Origin: FACHB-T130 sp042747725
GTDB taxonomy: Bacteria > Cyanobacteriota > Cyanobacteriia > Cyanobacteriales > FACHB-T130
Reading direction: 5' to 3'
DNA: 64,000 bases
NCBI RefSeq assembly: GCF_042747725.1
Contig: NZ_JBHZGO010000105.1
Location: 62,001 to 126,000 of the forward strand
The notes beneath the pieces were generated by a model. The model saw only the letters and a program-made list of their open reading frames with translations, made no database searches and was not told where the DNA came from. This document shows positions 45,823 through 54,689 of the stretch, one piece after another (within the stretch, counting starts at the first letter, position 1; each line of letters starts with the position of its first letter). A program made the position numbers and the translations under genes.

Positions 45823-46707
45823 TTACCGAAACATCCACTCATCCAGTGCCAGGTTGTCGAGGATTTGAATTTGATGTTCGATTACCATCCACCAAAAACG
45901 CTTGTAAGATGCAAACGCTTCTGGATGAATCTTTGGGTTAACCTTAAAAAAATGTTCATTATTATAATTAAGCATTTCTGTTTCTTCAATATATTTACCT
46001 AAGTACATTTTGTGCAGTTTACCTATTTCAGGTAATCCGTGTGAATGCCAGCGATCACCAGTTTTCTGAGCAGAATAATATCTAAAAAGACCAAAAACAT
46101 CTTCTACAGACAAGAATTTAGCACCAAACTTCAGAAATCGCAACAACAGCTCATAATCCATTGCGAAGTCAAATTCTTCATTGATATATGCGCCTGCTTT
46201 CTCAAATATTCTTCTTGTCCAAAAAGTGCATTCTTGAGGAATATAATCACTCAAATAAAAATCACGCTCAGAAAATGGTCTATAAGGGTGAAAGCTTAAG
46301 AACTTACCAAACTCATCAATAACATTTCTTTGACCATAAATCACATCAAATTCTTTATATTCATTCAAATATTCCACAGCTTTAGAAACAACATTTTTAG
46401 CCGCATAACAATCATCAGAATTAAGATAGGCAAGTATCTCCCCAGCACATAATCTAAATCCTTTATTCAGAGCATCAGTCTGACCTTTGTCAGCTTCAAT
46501 AATTATCCTATTTATACGGTGTTCGTACTTGCGAATGATGTCCGGGGTTTCATCGGTAGACAAACCGTCAACTATAATATATTCCAAGTTTGGATAATCT
46601 TGGCATAAAACACTCAGAACAGTCTTCTCTATGAACTTACCCTGATTGTATGAGGGAGTAACAATACTAACTTTAGGATATGAATTATTCTTGATTATCT
46701 CGCTCAA
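45823..46707 (-). CDS. GT2 family glycosyltransferase
   Basis: 294 residues, GT-A fold. VSIVTPSYNQGKFIEKTVLS and VDGLSTDETPDIIRKYEHRI are the nucleotide-sugar site, AYLNSDDCYA contains the metal-binding acidic pair, and YIPQECTFWTRRIFEKAG with DFAMDYELLLRFLKFG carries the catalytic-base region. It overlaps the upstream GT2 gene by 23 bp and is its paralogue. A soluble inverting transferase of the glycan locus. Confidence 0.92.
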   Translation of the reverse strand: MSEIIKNNSYPKVSIVTPSYNQGKFIEKTVLSVLCQDYPNLEYIIVDGLSTDETPDIIRKYEHRINRIIIEADKGQTDALNKGFRLCAGEILAYLNSDDCYAAKNVVSKAVEYLNEYKEFDVIYGQRNVIDEFGKFLSFHPYRPFSERDFYLSDYIPQECTFWTRRIFEKAGAYINEEFDFAMDYELLLRFLKFGAKFLSVEDVFGLFRYYSAQKTGDRWHSHGLPEIGKLHKMYLGKYIEETEMLNYNNEHFFKVNPKIHPEAFASYKRFWWMVIEHQIQILDNLALDEWMFR

Positions 46708-47944
46708 TTTTTAGACCTTCTATACTCTGATGGATTTTGTTTAATTCGTCGGTAATCTCATCGTTTAATTTTTCACGACTCCATTCATGCTTAGTTTCAG
46801 CAATTAGCTTATACATATTTATCATTTGATCTGCTACTTGTTGAGACAGCTTAACTTGTAACTCCAAATAAACCTGATTGATACGATGTAATTCTTGAGT
46901 TAAGTTTTGGTTTTTTTGAGTTTGGCTGATGCGCTCAATTTCAATTCTCTGTTCGATTTCTTGAAGTATCTCGTTCTTAAGACGATTGTAAAGAGGACTC
47001 GTCAAAAACTTATAAATAGATTTGATAGTACCTTTAGTCACCTTCACTGTTCTATTCCCACCCAATACAGGATTAGCCCCAACCCACCAACTAACAAGCG
47101 TCACTAATGCACGGGGTGGAATCCGCGTTTTCCAGTGCCAAAATGCCCATAGGGTAGTAAAAACTAATTCTTTGACAAATTGCTTATTTTGAACAGGATC
47201 GGTTCTATCCAATCCTTTGGTTTCTTCAATTTTGGCATGTGCATATCCAAAAATCCAATTAGTCGGAACAAAGCCAAACTCCCGACGGATCATATCGTTA
47301 ATTTCTGTACAAACTGCGAGCCTTTGACCAAGAGTTTTGTTAGTTTTATAGAGCCGTGATCCAGCTAATTTTGTTTGCAAATAATAAAAGTCTACCTGCT
47401 TACCATAACGCAGCCACAGTTCGTAATCCATGCAGTAATTTAAGGAAGCATCCAAATTCCCATACTTTTCTACTAAACTACGTCGAAAGAATACCGCTGG
47501 CTGACAAAGGTAACAAGTCTCAAGCAAACGTTCATAATTCCAAGGTTCAGTGGGATAAGAATTTATTATCTCGTCTTTTTCATCAATATGGTCAGCATCG
47601 CCATATATAATCTGAACGGTGGGATTAGCTTCAAATATTATTTTGACTGCCTCGAAAGCTCCAGGGTAGTAGACATCATCAGAATTAATCCAGGCAATAA
47701 TATCACCTGTTGTCATAGCGATCGCTTTGTTCACTGCATCAGCCTGACCCTTATCTGGTTCTGATACCCAACGAATTTTGTCATCATAGAATTTTAAGAT
47801 TTCTATTGTCTCATCCTTGCTACCTCCATCACAGATAACGTATTCTATATCTGTGATTCCTTGCGCCAAAACACTCTGGATGGTACGCTCAATGAACCGA
47901 CCTTGACAAAATGAGGGGGTAACAACGCTGAATCGTAAACTCAC
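46685..47944 (-). CDS. GT2 glycosyltransferase with C-terminal coiled coil
   Basis: 419 residues. The N-terminal GT-A domain (FSVVTPSFCQGRFIERTIQS, CDGGSKDETIEILKFYDDKI, AWINSDDVYYPGAFEAVK, CYLCQPAVFFRRSLVEKYG) parallels the next gene. From about residue 335 on the sequence is a charged coiled coil (LQEIEQRIEIERISQTQKNQ, ELHRINQVYLELQVKLSQQV) that the paralogue lacks. The coil may tether it to another glycan enzyme. The divergent methyltransferase gene starts 237 bp away. Confidence 0.9.
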   Translation of the reverse strand: MSLRFSVVTPSFCQGRFIERTIQSVLAQGITDIEYVICDGGSKDETIEILKFYDDKIRWVSEPDKGQADAVNKAIAMTTGDIIAWINSDDVYYPGAFEAVKIIFEANPTVQIIYGDADHIDEKDEIINSYPTEPWNYERLLETCYLCQPAVFFRRSLVEKYGNLDASLNYCMDYELWLRYGKQVDFYYLQTKLAGSRLYKTNKTLGQRLAVCTEINDMIRREFGFVPTNWIFGYAHAKIEETKGLDRTDPVQNKQFVKELVFTTLWAFWHWKTRIPPRALVTLVSWWVGANPVLGGNRTVKVTKGTIKSIYKFLTSPLYNRLKNEILQEIEQRIEIERISQTQKNQNLTQELHRINQVYLELQVKLSQQVADQMINMYKLIAETKHEWSREKLNDEITDELNKIHQSIEGLKIERDNQE

Positions 47945-48181
47945 AGGCTACTTCCTGATACAAAACTAAAGACTAGGACTGAGGGAAATGAAATTTTCAT
48001 TTTTCGTTGTGCGTGAAGCGCATTAGAGTCTGTGTTATATTTGTTATGCTTGAACACGCAATTACATTAGTTAGAGATTATTGAGCCAAAAGCCAAAATG
48101 AAGCAAATATTTTAGAGAACAGCACTTTCTAATTATCAGCGTATAGGTTAGCATATAAAATCTATTGAGTGTGGTAGTAAT

Positions 48182-48958
48182 ATGTCTTTTCAGTCCGAAA
48201 ATCTATTTGCACAACCCAGAAAAAATCTCAACCGAGATGATTGTTTTTTTTATCACGTTTGTGACATTCCAGATGTCGGTACAGTCGGTGGTCATTGGGA
48301 TTTAAGGGACACGATAGAAGATTACCTTGGTCATTTTGATTTTTCTGGTCAGTCAGTCTTAGACATTGGCACAGCCAGCGGCTATTTAACATTTGAGATG
48401 GAGAAGCGGGGAGCTTCTGTTGTATCTTTCGATGTACTGGATGAAACGGTAACTGAAATTGTACCATTTTGGAACGATCCCCTTAAATCCGAAGCAATAT
48501 TGGCTGCACAACATAAAGGCTTCGAGCGATTAAAAAACTCCTACTGGTACTGCCACGAGCATTTTGCTTCAAAAGCCAAGGCATACTATGGCAATATATA
48601 TCACCTTCCAGAGAGCTTAGGAAAATTTGATGCGATTATGATTGGGATGTGCCTTCCTCATATTCGCGATCAACTCGGAGCGCTGGAATCAATAACTAAG
48701 CTTGCTAAAAAAACCGTGATAATAACACAGCAGACTTTGAATGACGAAAGACCTATTATGCAGATGATAGCGCAAGATAATAGCGAAAACATGGAAAACT
48801 TGCGATTTGCTTGGTGGTTAATGTCAGATGGGTGCATAAAAAACTTTATGGGAATTCTTGGTTTTAAACTCAAAAAAATGTATAAAGCCAAACATAAATG
48901 TGTAGCCTATAACCCAGAACGGTATGAGGAATGTACCAGTTTCATTTTTCAGAAATAA
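48182..48958 (+). CDS. Class I SAM-dependent methyltransferase
   Basis: 258 residues, the only plus-strand gene between 36 and 54 kb. The SAM site is LDIGTASGYLTFEMEKRGAS, followed by VVSFDVLDE and, later, FDAIMIGMCLPHIRDQLGAL. Its opening (FFYHVCDIPDVGTVGGHWDL) resembles CmoB-like/DUF1698 methyltransferases. A glycan or other small substrate is likely from context. Its promoter must lie in 47945-48181, shared divergently with the GT2 operon. Confidence 0.87.
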   Translation: MSFQSENLFAQPRKNLNRDDCFFYHVCDIPDVGTVGGHWDLRDTIEDYLGHFDFSGQSVLDIGTASGYLTFEMEKRGASVVSFDVLDETVTEIVPFWNDPLKSEAILAAQHKGFERLKNSYWYCHEHFASKAKAYYGNIYHLPESLGKFDAIMIGMCLPHIRDQLGALESITKLAKKTVIITQQTLNDERPIMQMIAQDNSENMENLRFAWWLMSDGCIKNFMGILGFKLKKMYKAKHKCVAYNPERYEECTSFIFQK

Positions 48959-48974
48959 ATTGATTGTTTAAAGC

Positions 48975-49077
48975 TGATTTATAAAGTAAATTTTAAAGGC
49001 GTAGGGTGGCTTAAAATTGCGTAGCGCCCATCGTCATATAGGGCATTTTCTTAAGTTAATCTTTACTTTATAAATCA
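48975..49077. repeat. 103-bp MITE-like inverted repeat element
   Basis: Perfect 16-bp arms TGATTTATAAAGTAAA (48975-48990) and TTTACTTTATAAATCA (49062-49077) flank about 70 bp that contains its own partial symmetry. It sits between two convergent genes, 17 and 11 bp from their stops. I see no target-site duplication, so it may be a mobile element remnant or a two-way terminator. Confidence 0.6.
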
Positions 49078-49087
49078 ATCTCAGGCT

Positions 49088-50326
49088 TCAAGTTACATTC
49101 TTGGAAACCACAGTAGCGAAGATGTCAAGATACTGACGTGCCATTTTATCGCAATCAAAGAACTTCAAGCGCTGATATCCTTTGGATACCAATTCATTCA
49201 CTAACTCTGTATCAGTGGTAATTTTTGCTAAACACTGTGCTATTTCTTCGGGTTTCTCTGGGTCAAAGTAGAGGACGGCATCACCGCAAACCTCTGGTAA
49301 ACTACCTGCGGTACTGGAAAGCACTGGCTTGCCGAATCCCATTGCTTCCAAAACGGGAATCCCAAAACCTTCGTAAAGAGAGGGGAAAACCAAGTATTTA
49401 CAGCCACGCCAGACAGCTTCCAAAGCTTCTTCATTCAAATAGCCAAGAAAATGTACGCGATCGCTAAGGTTCATCTTGGCAACAATCTCACGTAGTTCCT
49501 TTTCTTCCCGTTCAAGCGCTCCAGTAAAAACCAAATCTAAATGCTGACCTGGAAATTGTTGCTGATACATCTGGTAGGCTTTTAAGAGCCTACGATGATT
49601 TTTATGAGGCCAGTAGTTAGCTGGATAAAAAGCGTAATTACAATTTTTTAGACCCAGTTCCTGCAAATGCTGCTTTCCGGTTTCTTCACGCAACCCAGAC
49701 CAGCGGTCATAAATAGATATATGCACAACATCTAGTTTTTCGGCTGACACATTCAGCTTTTGAATGAATGATTGGCGACTAAATTCAGATATACAGACAA
49801 TCTTTTCTGCTACTTTCAAGAGATTGCTGAAAAACTGGTCGCGACGTTCCCTCTCCTCCTTCGTAAAGAATTCTGGATAATCTAGGTGTTGTAGATCATA
49901 AACAATTGCAACTGTAGGAACACCATTTTCTGCAAAGTTTGGTGCAGAAAACGGGCAAAATAGCAAATCTATTTTTTGACTTTTTAGAAGTGTTTTTGCG
50001 GAAAAAATATTTCCCCACTTTTTTTGAATTTTTTTGACAACTTTAGCCCCAAATCTAGTAAACTTATTTGAGAATACTTGTTCTTCTGTATTAATTGCCT
50101 TTCCTAACTGTTTAAGTAGTATACATTTAGTATTTTTATTTTCATATTTAGTTAGCTCCTCATGATTCCAAGGTGCTGTAAGTAGAAAGAACTTATAGTT
50201 GGGAGCCAAGGTTTGTAGTCGTTTGAATAAGGTTAACACTAAAACTTTAGAACCTCCATTTTCACCGTTAGAGAGGATAGGAGTCATATCTACAGCAATC
50301 CGCAAAACTGACTTGATTTTGCTCAT
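49088..50326 (-). CDS. Glycosyltransferase family 4
   Basis: 412 residues, GT-B fold. LRIAVDMTPILSNGENGGSK opens the acceptor domain; the donor domain holds FYPANYWPHKNHRRLLKAYQ, HFLGYLNEEALEAVWRGCKY, FPSLYEGFGIPVLEAMGFGK and GSLPEVCGDAVLYFDPEKPE. Last gene of the group led by the ABC exporter, 63 bp after the sulfotransferase gene. Probably a mannosyl-type transferase of the exported glycan by family habit, but the donor is not readable. Confidence 0.92.
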   Translation of the reverse strand: MSKIKSVLRIAVDMTPILSNGENGGSKVLVLTLFKRLQTLAPNYKFFLLTAPWNHEELTKYENKNTKCILLKQLGKAINTEEQVFSNKFTRFGAKVVKKIQKKWGNIFSAKTLLKSQKIDLLFCPFSAPNFAENGVPTVAIVYDLQHLDYPEFFTKEERERRDQFFSNLLKVAEKIVCISEFSRQSFIQKLNVSAEKLDVVHISIYDRWSGLREETGKQHLQELGLKNCNYAFYPANYWPHKNHRRLLKAYQMYQQQFPGQHLDLVFTGALEREEKELREIVAKMNLSDRVHFLGYLNEEALEAVWRGCKYLVFPSLYEGFGIPVLEAMGFGKPVLSSTAGSLPEVCGDAVLYFDPEKPEEIAQCLAKITTDTELVNELVSKGYQRLKFFDCDKMARQYLDIFATVVSKNVT

Positions 50327-50389
50327 ATTTAAGCCCCTAGGTTAGTCACTAGAAGAAATTAATCTAGATGAAATTGTGTTTGCTCCAGC

Positions 50390-51736
50390 TCAGGCGTCTG
50401 TTGGCAACCCAATTACCTTCTTTAGTCGAACTACTATTGTCCGAAGTTTCCATAAATTCCTGTCCTCCATTGCTTGGATGATAGTCTGCGACTGGGTCAG
50501 TTCCGTCTGAGTCTGCTGGAGTTGAGACTGTGATAGCACTAATTCCGTCTGAGTCTGCTGGAGTTGAGATTGAGATTGCGCTAATTCCGTTTGAATCTGC
50601 TGGAGTTGAGACTGCGATAGCGCCAGTTCCACCTGAGCCTGCTGCAATTGTTCAGACAATTGTTCAATTGCTGTTAAACGGGCGGCGCGGTCAGCTTCGC
50701 TTTGCTGCAATTGTTCAGACAATTGTTCGATTAGCGTTAAACGGGCGGCACGGTCGGCGTCGCTTTGTTGCAGATGAGACTGCGATCGCTCTAACTCAGC
50801 TTGAGTCTGCTGGAGCCGAGACTGGATTCGCTCCAATTCTACCTGAGTCTGATGTCTTAGATCGTTAGCTTTTGTAAGCGCTTGGTCGCGAACCTCAACT
50901 ATTCTCCAAAAAGCATCGACTTGTTTTTCAATTTCCATATTTTCATAGCCCAACAACCTATCTGCTTGCTGACAATTTTCATCTAGAGTCGCGGCAATGT
51001 AGGACTCAGCTCCTTGGTTACTTTCCATTACAGTTATTTTGCCTATTTGACCGCCTCTAGATGGTTTAGGTAAAGTATTATCTCCCGTACAATAAGTAAA
51101 TTTACTAAATTCAGTTACAAAAGTATCACTATAGTTGACACCAAGAACATCACACATTCGTTTCAACTCTTTTTCTGGCTCCAGGCAAAAACTTTCATAG
51201 TGAAATAATGGATATGTTGAAACTTTCTGCACATAAGCCAGGTAACAATTTCCAAATTCTTTGATTGATAAATTTCGTAAATGTTTGAAAGTGCGTGTCA
51301 AGGATTCATAAACATCAGCAGACCGACGTGCTAACATTACAGGATAGATATTAAATCCATATTGCTCTAGATATAGTTCTTGCTCCAGAAGCATACTCGG
51401 CGCATAAATATCATCACTTGCTCTATCTAAAAAGTTTATAGTTGTCCAATCACGGATGATTAAGTGGCTGCCCTGCTGTCGCGCCGCCTCTGCTAGTAAG
51501 CGGATTTTATCTGCGTATGTTTTCTTGCTGAAATCAGAAAAATTACCAGACGAAACTAATTTAAACCAGTCACGTGCTTGAACTTCAATCGGAACAAGTG
51601 AAGCATGAGGATTCACTTCTGAAAGAATAATGTTACCAGATATACATCCTAAGCAGCGATTGATTAATGTGCCACCAGACCGTGCAAAACTGTAAATGAC
51701 GGGGATTTTTATTTGCCTTAATTTTTTTTCCCGCAT
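50390..51736 (-). CDS. Sulfotransferase fused to a long coiled coil
   Basis: 448 residues from the ATG at 51736; the frame extends to 51808, overlapping the exporter ATPase gene by 19 bp. The N-terminal domain has the PAPS loop YSFARSGGTLINRCLG, the 3'-phosphate site VMLARRSADVYESLTRTF, the helix FCLEPEKELKRMCDVLGVNY and the closing KPSRGGQIG, the order of sulfotransferases. From about residue 300 comes a coiled coil of some 120 residues made of repeats such as LQQTQTELVLSQSQ and SDADRAARLTLIEQLSEQLQ. It lies directly behind the Wzm/Wzt genes, so it probably sulfates the growing glycan end. The DNA repeats make copy number prone to change. Confidence 0.85.
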   Translation of the reverse strand: MREKKLRQIKIPVIYSFARSGGTLINRCLGCISGNIILSEVNPHASLVPIEVQARDWFKLVSSGNFSDFSKKTYADKIRLLAEAARQQGSHLIIRDWTTINFLDRASDDIYAPSMLLEQELYLEQYGFNIYPVMLARRSADVYESLTRTFKHLRNLSIKEFGNCYLAYVQKVSTYPLFHYESFCLEPEKELKRMCDVLGVNYSDTFVTEFSKFTYCTGDNTLPKPSRGGQIGKITVMESNQGAESYIAATLDENCQQADRLLGYENMEIEKQVDAFWRIVEVRDQALTKANDLRHQTQVELERIQSRLQQTQAELERSQSHLQQSDADRAARLTLIEQLSEQLQQSEADRAARLTAIEQLSEQLQQAQVELALSQSQLQQIQTELAQSQSQLQQTQTELVLSQSQLQQTQTELTQSQTIIQAMEDRNLWKLRTIVVRLKKVIGLPTDA

Positions 51737-51789
51737 GAAATTGAGAATAAATAATGGATTTAAACAAACAATTATTTTAGGTAATTTTT

Positions 51790-53163
51790 TTATTCTTCCA
51801 TAACACAATTAAATGATAAAATTTGTGATTCCACACAAAAATCTACATAACCCGATCTTGATGTATCTGATTCTTCTGGCTGCACTCTAAACATTGCTGC
51901 ATCAACTAGACGATGAATAAAGACTTCGGAGTGATTTAACCTACCCAAAATTCCGGCATTTAAAAAATATACTCCTGGTTGCAGAGAACAGTAAAATCTA
52001 AACTTTACTTGGAGTTCTTTGCCTTGATCTATGTATTCTATTGGATTATCTATTGAGTGAGATGCTGCTCCTCCTAATTCAAATCCTTCAATCGTTTTAA
52101 TTACCATTCCAAACCTAACTCCATGTATTTTTTTTAAAAATTTTACTGAGTAAGTATAAATGTATTCTTTTCTTCTTTTTATAACATTTACTCGCCTACC
52201 TTCTATAGTAGTAACATAAGGTTTTTCAATGAGCGCTCCACAAGATACATATGATAAGGTGCTTTTTGGAATAAAGTTCGGATCGTAGGTTTCATGAAAA
52301 TCATCGACAGCTTTAGTTTGACTTGAATTTAGATATTCTAATTCTTCTTGGCTAGCTTCTAATACAATGTCATTTTTTATAAAATGCCTCCCATTCCGAA
52401 TTTTCTCTCGAATTTTTTCTGCTTCATCTACAGGCGCATATATCAATTTTTGATAGTTAGAAATTACTTTCTTAGGTGTGGATACTAGTAGATTCTCTCC
52501 TTTGTCTATTAAAACTGCTGAGCTACATAAGCCTATAACTGAAGGTGCTGAGTGTGAAACAAAAAGGATTGTTACACCTCTTTCCTGAAGAGCTTGAATA
52601 CGTCCAAAACACTTTCGCTGAAAAGCTTCATCACCAACTGCTAAAGCCTCATCTACAATGAAAATGTCAGGTTCGACGCTAATAGCAACTGCAAATGCTA
52701 GCCTCACAAACATTCCACTGGAATAAGTCTTAACGGGTTGCTCCATAAAATCACTAATATCAGCAAACCCAGCAATTTCATCAAATTTTGCTTCTATATC
52801 TTTTCGCTCTAAACCTAGTAGCCGTCCGTTAAAAAATACATTTTGTCTTCCTGTAAATTCAGGGTTAAATCCGCTGCCAAGTTCTAATAAAGCTGAAATC
52901 CGTCCATTGACCCTTATCTCTCCCGTAGTCGGTGTTATCGTTTTGACAATAATCTGCAACAACGTACTCTTTCCAGAACCATTGCGCCCCACAATCCCTA
53001 GAGCTTGCCCCTTTGGTACTTCCAAGTTAATATCACGCAGTGCCCAAAATTCATCTGCCCTGCTCTTTCCCGGCAACAACAACTCCTTCAGGCGGTCTAC
53101 AGGTCGCGCATAGCGCTTAAAGCACTTAGAAACATTCTTCAGCGAAATTGCAATCTCACTCAT
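51790..53163 (-). CDS. wzt: ABC exporter ATPase, Wzt type
   Basis: 457 residues. Energises export of undecaprenyl-linked polysaccharide. The ATPase domain has the Walker A GIVGRNGSGKSTLLQIIVKT, the signature YSSGMFVRLAFAVAISVEPD and Walker B IFIVDEALAVGDEAFQRKCF. A further 200-residue C-terminal domain (from about 270, with IEGRRVNVIKRRKEYIYTYS and YSLQPGVYFLNAGILGRLNH-like text) matches the Wzt C-terminal beta-sandwich, which recognises the chain end. This means the glycan has a specific terminal mark. Its permease is 45 bp upstream. Confidence 0.94.
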   Translation of the reverse strand: MSEIAISLKNVSKCFKRYARPVDRLKELLLPGKSRADEFWALRDINLEVPKGQALGIVGRNGSGKSTLLQIIVKTITPTTGEIRVNGRISALLELGSGFNPEFTGRQNVFFNGRLLGLERKDIEAKFDEIAGFADISDFMEQPVKTYSSGMFVRLAFAVAISVEPDIFIVDEALAVGDEAFQRKCFGRIQALQERGVTILFVSHSAPSVIGLCSSAVLIDKGENLLVSTPKKVISNYQKLIYAPVDEAEKIREKIRNGRHFIKNDIVLEASQEELEYLNSSQTKAVDDFHETYDPNFIPKSTLSYVSCGALIEKPYVTTIEGRRVNVIKRRKEYIYTYSVKFLKKIHGVRFGMVIKTIEGFELGGAASHSIDNPIEYIDQGKELQVKFRFYCSLQPGVYFLNAGILGRLNHSEVFIHRLVDAAMFRVQPEESDTSRSGYVDFCVESQILSFNCVMEE

Positions 53164-53208
53164 TACGCCACTGCTTCAAACACCACAACTTGCAGACTCA
53201 ATCACAAC

Positions 53209-54066
53209 CTAGAGTACATCAGCAAACGCCGGACGTAATCTTTTATATAGCGATAACCCTGCAAAAAACACTACCAGAGAAACCATCGCTACAACACTCC
53301 ACTCTCCCCAGTGTTTTATTTCTCCCACTAGCACCAAATCTCTATAAACCTCTGCGATCGCTGTCATTGGATTCAACCAAAATACCCATCCCCGCCATTT
53401 CTCCGGAATAGCTGACGCTGGATAGATAATCGGTGTTACGTAGAACCAGAGATTCAAAATTACTCCCAGCGTCTGAGGAATATCTCGCAAAAACACCGTC
53501 AGTCCTGCCACCAAATAACCCAAGCCAGCAGTTAACAACAACTGCGGTAGCCAAATTAGAGGCAACAGTGCCAACGTCGTGTGTAAAGTTCCAGACGACA
53601 CCGCCACCAACACAATCAACGCCATCAGACCAAGCGAACTTTCAATAAATGCTGATAATATCGGCACCAGCGGTAACAACGCCAGCGGAAACACTACCTT
53701 CTTCACCAAGTTTGGCTGTCCCACCACCGAACTCGCTGCTTGGGTAAGCCCACTGGTAAATGCAATCCAGGGAAGCAACCCCGCAAATAGCCATAAACCA
53801 TAGGTAATATTGTTCGCTGGCAAACCCTTTAAAGTCAGCTTTACCTGCAAGACAATTGAGAAAACATAGGTGTAAATCAGCAACTGCGACAGCTGATTAA
53901 CTAAAGGCCAAAAATTGCCTAACACCGAACCCTTATATCGCGCTTCCAAATCCCGCCGCACTAGGGTTCTCAACAAATCCAGCTTTGCCCACCACAGGTC
54001 ATTAACCGGAAGCCAACGCCTCACCCTGCCAGCCTTGCGAACAACTGCTTTCATTGACTTCAACAA
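53209..54066 (-). CDS. wzm: ABC exporter permease, Wzm type
   Basis: 285 residues with six membrane segments. WWAKLDLLRTLVRRDLEARY and KGSVLGNFWPLVNQLSQLLI are the ABC2-type N-terminus, followed by GLWLFAGLLPWIAFTSGLTQ and the conserved PIIYPASAIPEKWRGWVFWL and NPMTAIAEVYRDLVLVG. Together with Wzt it carries the finished glycan across the cytoplasmic membrane. First gene of the 54066-49088 group; a Met at 54054 is another possible start. Confidence 0.94.
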   Translation of the reverse strand: MLKSMKAVVRKAGRVRRWLPVNDLWWAKLDLLRTLVRRDLEARYKGSVLGNFWPLVNQLSQLLIYTYVFSIVLQVKLTLKGLPANNITYGLWLFAGLLPWIAFTSGLTQAASSVVGQPNLVKKVVFPLALLPLVPILSAFIESSLGLMALIVLVAVSSGTLHTTLALLPLIWLPQLLLTAGLGYLVAGLTVFLRDIPQTLGVILNLWFYVTPIIYPASAIPEKWRGWVFWLNPMTAIAEVYRDLVLVGEIKHWGEWSVVAMVSLVVFFAGLSLYKRLRPAFADVL

Positions 54067-54488
54067 ATCCCGCTACACTCCCACAACCAAAGCACGAAGC
54101 CACTTTTTCCTATGAAGCTGAGTCAAACATTAGAGTTCCCATTGTCGCTTTTTGGCATTTGTTTGCTTTTGTAACAAGTCTAGTCTATTAAGTTAAAGAT
54201 GATATAGGAAATCTGCCGCAATGCAAGCAGAAGTTTTACGAGTGATTTATGGCAAGAGTAAAGCGTAGCAGTTTAAGGTCATTTTAGTGCTATGGCGACA
54301 AAGTATCAGGGCAACGAGTAAGGGTGTAAATACGTTCTGTGGGTATTGACGAGAGGACATCTGAACCAAAAGAAAGCGATGTCCTAAGAGGACGACCTTC
54401 GGTTCGCCACCACTCGATCAAACCAATCTCTGAGGTTTTGCCCTAAACTGTGGAATGATTCGGAATGGTTCATTGCATCGGAGCAGTA
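54067..54488. other. 420-bp divergent spacer
   Basis: Separates the minus-strand exporter operon from the plus-strand DUF2862-Get3d group and must hold both promoters. AGGACATC/GATGTCCT (54354-54361 and 54378-54385) is an 8-bp hairpin. No gene is visible. Confidence 0.45.
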
Positions 54489-54683
54489 ATGGAGATCGGT
54501 CAGAAAGTAAAAGTATACCGCCTCAGAGACAGGGTTTCTCCCGCTGTTGTTAATAAACTGGGGAAAGTCGGCACCATCAAAGGCTACAAAATGACGGATG
54601 GTAGTGGCGTTGGGGTCGTCGTGCAATTTGACGACAACTCGACCACTTGGTTTTTTGAAGATGAACTGAAACCCGCACAATAA
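54489..54683 (+). CDS. DUF2862 protein
   Basis: 64 residues from the ATG at 54489 (MEIGQKVKVYRLRDRVSPAV); an upstream start at 54465 adds eight. The small beta-barrel-like family has GKVGTIKGYKMTDGSGVGVV and VQFDDNSTTWFFEDELKP, as seen here. It is widespread in cyanobacteria and found in plastid-related genomes; unknown role. The ATPase gene starts 6 bp after its stop, so they are one transcript. Confidence 0.88.
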   Translation: MEIGQKVKVYRLRDRVSPAVVNKLGKVGTIKGYKMTDGSGVGVVVQFDDNSTTWFFEDELKPAQ

Positions 54684-54689
54684 GAACAG

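Noticed and set aside
50530..50868. Plus-strand frame opposite the coiled-coil repeats
   Set aside because: A shadow of the Gln/Leu/Ser repeat DNA; the minus strand carries the domain-bearing gene.
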